From contig JAJFVE010000128.1 of the NCBI GenBank assembly GCA_021371965.1, forward strand, positions 1 to 9,046: 9,046 bases of DNA. The letters run 5' to 3'. How positions within the stretch are numbered: the first letter of the stretch is position 1; the number at the start of each line of letters is the position of its first letter. The notes below the pieces were generated by a model. That model was not told the DNA's origin and did not search any database. It worked only from the letters and a program-made list of their open reading frames with translations. The stretch is from Planctomycetaceae bacterium. GTDB taxonomy: Bacteria > Planctomycetota > Phycisphaerae > SM23-33. The translations under genes and the position numbers were made by a program. Shown here in pieces: positions 6,903-9,046 of this stretch.

Positions 6903-7304
6903 CTACGGGAGTAAGGGCAAGACCGCGTCGCGCACCTTGTTGGCCATGCCGGCGGCCTCGGACGCCTCGGCGGCAGTGGCGTCAGGGCGATCTCCTGGAT
7001 AGCGAAGCTCGACACCATAGGGAGTCAAAGTCACCGCATCCAAAACTCCCGCAGCCAAAGCAGGATCGCGAGTTTCAACCAGTGCGATCAACTTCGCCAG
7101 GACGTGCGTCTTGGGGAACTCGATCTCCCACCACGTGAGCAGGGCCTTGATATACTTCTCGGCCGCCTGCTGGCAATGGAATGTGACTGCATTGGGAAAG
7201 ATCGCTCCCTCTGCCATCAGGTGCTCGACCAGTTCCATGTCGGCTTCGGCCTTGAGGAGCCACTCGCGGGTGATCTTGATTCGCGACTCTTCAAGCGGCG
7301 TCAT
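6903..7304 (-). CDS. HEPN domain protein (putative toxin of an MNT-HEPN pair)
   Basis: A protein of 133 residues, almost all of it one helical HEPN domain. Family landmarks: an N-terminal W-LLKAEADMELVEHL helix (15-29), the signature FHCQQAAEKYIKALL (42-56), the FPKTHVLAKL turn (63-72) and VELRYPG (98-104). In MNT-HEPN systems the HEPN protein is the toxic partner, often an RNase with an R-x(4-6)-H motif; I find no such spacing here, so ribonuclease activity is not supported and the protein may work differently. ATG 7304 lies 11 nt inside the upstream nucleotidyltransferase gene (a 14-bp overlap), which implies one mRNA and coupled translation. The two genes sit between two direct repeats of a REPIN-like element. 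The family call is secure; the toxin role is inferred. Confidence 0.85.
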   Translation of the reverse strand: MTPLEESRIKITREWLLKAEADMELVEHLMAEGAIFPNAVTFHCQQAAEKYIKALLTWWEIEFPKTHVLAKLIALVETRDPALAAGVLDAVTLTPYGVELRYPGDRPDATAAEASEAAGMANKVRDAVLPLLP

Positions 7305-7611
7305 AGATCACCCTGCCGTACTTGTGGGCGGGATAGGCTAGGCCGCCGACGATGTCCTTGCTGTCTTCAAACCAGTCGGTGGCGATGAAGAGCACGTCGA
7401 AGGGGTAGCGCAGATCCCACAAGGCTTTGATGATGCCAAGGTACTCGCTGCGCTGGTTGCGGGTGTCGCCTTCCACGATGAGCAGATCCACGTCACTGTC
7501 GGGCGTCATTTCCCCTCGGGCGGCAGAACCGAACAGGATAATCTTGTCCGGGCGGGTGACGCCTAGAATCCGTCGCACGATTTCCTGAATTGTCTGTTCG
7601 TCAACGCCCAT
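7291..7611 (-). CDS. MNT-type minimal nucleotidyltransferase (putative antitoxin)
   Basis: A protein of 106 residues from ATG 7611. The polymerase-beta-fold motif is complete: GSAARGEMTPDSDVDLL (28-44), with Asp40 and Asp42 as metal ligands and Asp72 in the strand FDVLF as the likely third carboxylate. In characterised MNT-HEPN pairs such proteins inactivate the HEPN partner by transferring AMP from ATP to a tyrosine, so an antitoxin role is likely here. It is the first gene of the pair and overlaps the HEPN start. The open frame extends upstream to a TTG at 7638, but ATG 7611 has a GAAGG sequence 11 nt ahead and lies downstream of the possible promoter, so I prefer it. An intact catalytic set argues against decay. 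Confidence 0.87.
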   Translation of the reverse strand: MGVDEQTIQEIVRRILGVTRPDKIILFGSAARGEMTPDSDVDLLIVEGDTRNQRSEYLGIIKALWDLRYPFDVLFIATDWFEDSKDIVGGLAYPAHKYGRVIYDAA

Positions 7612-7637
7612 AGATGGATTCGCCTTCAATACAAACA

Positions 7638-7666
7638 ACAGTAAGCCTGGTGAAGCCGGAAATCAA
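7638..7666 (-). promoter_or_regulatory. Possible weak sigma-70-type promoter of the MNT-HEPN operon
   Basis: On the minus strand TTGATT (7661-7666), a 17-nt spacer and TACTGT (7638-7643) have promoter spacing, with 4 of 6 and 3 of 6 consensus matches. Transcription would begin near 7631, just ahead of ATG 7611. The match is poor and planctomycete promoters are not well defined, so this is tentative. Confidence 0.2.
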
Positions 7667-7695
7667 GCCCCTCCCATTCTCCCGATCAAATCTGT

Positions 7696-7875
7696 GGGTG
7701 GCGTGGGTAAGCGGAACGGGTCTTGATCGGGTGCCACGCACAACCCCGTTGTGCGTGCCGATGTGCCTCGTTCCAGAGAGATTATTGAACGGGGCGAGAA
7801 AGGGGTTCATGTTTCCGTGCCTCCCTCTGCCGTCATGGTTCGGGGACACGCACACCGGAGTTGTGCGTGGCACCC
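7696..7875 (+). repeat. REPIN/MITE-like element, copy B
   Basis: This is the second copy of the 180-bp unit, in the same orientation as copy A and upstream of the MNT gene. The core 7729-7875 (147 bp) has 29-bp terminal inverted repeats at 7729-7757 and 7847-7875 that match at 27 of 29. The left-end hairpin is CACGCACAAC-CCC-GTTGTGCGTG (perfect), and the right-end one has one mismatch. Similarity between the copies stops sharply at the GGCACCC end (6881 and 7875), which defines the right boundary. It is probably a non-autonomous element of a genome-wide family. Confidence 0.88.
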
Positions 7876-7928
7876 CCCAGCTCATCGCTCTGTCTCAATG
7901 GATTCGGGGCGCGCCGGCCACTCGCGGA

Positions 7929-7985
7929 TAATATAGCGAGTATTTATATAACACCTTTGATATAAAAGACTTAGGTAAATACATG
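7929..7985. promoter_or_regulatory. AT-rich island with a 7-bp palindrome
   Basis: This short stretch is much richer in A and T than the GC-rich surroundings. It contains TTTATAT (7943-7949) and its perfect inverse ATATAAA (7960-7966), separated by 10 nt, so the half-site centres are about 17 bp apart. It could be an operator with promoter elements for the minus-strand operon starting near 7640, or the remnant of an insertion. No gene fits in it. Confidence 0.35.
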
Positions 7986-8026
7986 CCCTGCGCCCGCGTC
8001 GTCTCTATCCGTGAAACCGCTGTGAA

Positions 8027-8054
8027 AAGTACAACAAAGTGCAAGGAAGTACAA
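8027..8054. repeat. Three AAGTRCAA 8-mers at exact 10-bp spacing
   Basis: AAGTACAA (8027-8034), AAGTGCAA (8037-8044) and AAGTACAA (8047-8054) recur with a 10-bp period, close to one helical turn, so a protein reading them would meet all three on one face. They lie in the gap after the stop codon of the GH51-like gene. No plus-strand gene follows that they could control, so function is uncertain and chance is possible. Confidence 0.45.
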
Positions 8055-8121
8055 TGTGGGATAGGGCGTACCGCTTTCCCGTCAGCCGGTTAGCAGCCCA
8101 GAGCCTTGTCGCTCTTGTCGG

Positions 8122-9046
8122 TCAGGGCTTCTTAACTTCTTTCGGTGCGGGCGCGGGCGGAGCGAGGACGATCCGATTGAACGACAGCGGCGGCAGGGGG
8201 ATCTTCAGGGCGGCTGGGGATTCAACGTCCCGGGGCGGAGCTTTGACGATCTTGCCCGGCTCTACGAACGATTCGGTCTCGACGTGCAGGAGACGCGAGG
8301 GGATGCCTGACAGGTCGATGCGGGCATCGACGGCCTCGGATCGCTTGTTGAGCAGATAGACCTGCACGTCCTGCTCGCCGCAGCGAGCGGCGAAACCATA
8401 GACGTTCTGGGCGCTGCTGGTCATCGGCAGATGCCGACCTCCCATGGCCTGGGCGAACATGGCGTACACTGCGGCCGCCGGCCCGAGACCCTTGAGCGTG
8501 TTGGTCTTGAAGTCGAAGAGGATTGGCGCGCCCTCGTGGCGGCTGGTCGTCCAGTCGCAGGCCGAGAAGATCGGATGCTTGAACATGGAGATGAGGTAGT
8601 CGGCCTTGGTCAGGGCGGTCAGGTACGGCGTCTCGTTCGTGGCGGCCCACTCGTTGAACGCCAGCTTGACCGACCGGCGGTGTTTTGCCATCTCCGCGTA
8701 GAACTTCTCGATGTAGAAGTCCAGCCGCCCGTGATAGAGCCCCGCCTCGCTCTGCCAGCCTTTGGCTGACGTGGAGCTATACCCGTCCTTGGTCAGGCCG
8801 AACCGCTTCTCGAGGACGTACTTCTCGTGGATCTCCAGCACGTCGAGGTGCTTGGACCGCAGGGCGATCTGGACGGCCTGATCGAAGCGGTGCGCGGTTT
8901 CGGGTCCGAACTTCCAGTCGCCGATGATCGTGATATTCGGGTCGACGCGCTTGAGCACGGCGGCGTACTCGTCGATGGCTTTGGCGTAGGATTCGGCGCT
9001 CCATCCTTTGTAACACTCGTTGCCGATGTACCACAGCTTGACGCCG
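8122..9046 (-). CDS. GH51-like alpha-L-arabinofuranosidase, C-terminal part (5' end outside window)
   Basis: The minus-strand frame is open to the window edge, giving 308 residues including the partial first codon. The visible part starts with GVKLWYIGNE, where the Glu of GNE matches the acid/base residue of clan GH-A arabinofuranosidases. LDVLEIHEKY follows about 60 residues on, and VKLAFNEWAATNE supplies the candidate nucleophile Glu about 122 residues after the first. The last 100 residues or so (DVQVYLLNKRSEAVDARIDL and onward) fit the C-terminal beta-sandwich of these enzymes. It ends in a short Pro/Lys-rich tail, PPAPAPKEVKKP. GH51 enzymes remove terminal alpha-L-arabinofuranose from arabinan or arabinoxylan. 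A signal peptide cannot be judged. A GTG at 8958 is only an internal valine codon and not the start. Confidence 0.85.
   Translation of the reverse strand, partial: GVKLWYIGNECYKGWSAESYAKAIDEYAAVLKRVDPNITIIGDWKFGPETAHRFDQAVQIALRSKHLDVLEIHEKYVLEKRFGLTKDGYSSTSAKGWQSEAGLYHGRLDFYIEKFYAEMAKHRRSVKLAFNEWAATNETPYLTALTKADYLISMFKHPIFSACDWTTSRHEGAPILFDFKTNTLKGLGPAAAVYAMFAQAMGGRHLPMTSSAQNVYGFAARCGEQDVQVYLLNKRSEAVDARIDLSGIPSRLLHVETESFVEPGKIVKAPPRDVESPAALKIPLPPLSFNRIVLAPPAPAPKEVKKP

Noticed and set aside
6662..7138. Short plus-strand proteins (for example 158 and 69 residues) reading through repeat copy A
   Set aside because: They translate the REPIN-like element and run into the antisense of the HEPN gene; similar frames appear in copy B because the repeat is open in several frames. 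Such frames are a likely source of spurious hypothetical proteins.
7695..7881. Target-site duplications around the REPIN-like cores
   Set aside because: The bases flanking the two cores (CTTGA/GGCTT-like for copy A, TGATC/CCAGC-like for copy B) are not duplicated, so no insertion target can be named.

Overview
The window looks like chromosomal DNA of a GC-rich planctomycete, most likely of the Phycisphaerae type. This rests on the wording of the 16S rRNA 3' end, on a 16S gene that is terminated on its own with no tRNA or 23S following within the window, on the mix of glycoside hydrolases, and on intergenic DNA built from short tandem units. The taxonomic call is an inference from recognition, not from a database comparison.

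Layout. Positions 1-253 are the 3' end of a 16S rRNA gene, followed by a trailer of small GNRA-capped hairpins and a Rho-independent terminator (411-450). A repeat-rich gap (451-684) separates it from a convergent GH29-like alpha-L-fucosidase-family protein (685-2088, minus). A 63-bp array of 7-nt units fills most of the gap between that gene and a divergent, exported calcineurin-type metallophosphoesterase (2190-3191, plus). A long imperfect inverted repeat made of 7-nt units (3197-3296) precedes a large GHL6/GH151-like glycoside hydrolase with a trimerisation-type domain (3342-5357, plus). Next comes a membrane-anchored HEAT-like repeat protein of unknown function (5441-6646, plus).

From 6702 to 7875 lies a separate unit: two directly oriented 180-bp copies of a repeat whose core is a REPIN/MITE-like element with 29-bp terminal inverted repeats, bracketing a two-gene MNT-HEPN toxin-antitoxin-type operon (minus strand). 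After an AT-rich island with a small palindrome and helically phased 8-mers (7929-8054), the window ends inside a GH51-like alpha-L-arabinofuranosidase (8122-9046, minus; its 5' end lies beyond the window).

The three glycoside hydrolases suggest turnover of fucose- and arabinose-containing polysaccharides, although they do not form one operon. The most unusual content is the non-coding DNA: three intergenic sites built from in-register 7- or 9-nt units, and the paired REPIN-like elements flanking the toxin-antitoxin module. No CRISPR array, transposase, integrase or tRNA was found.
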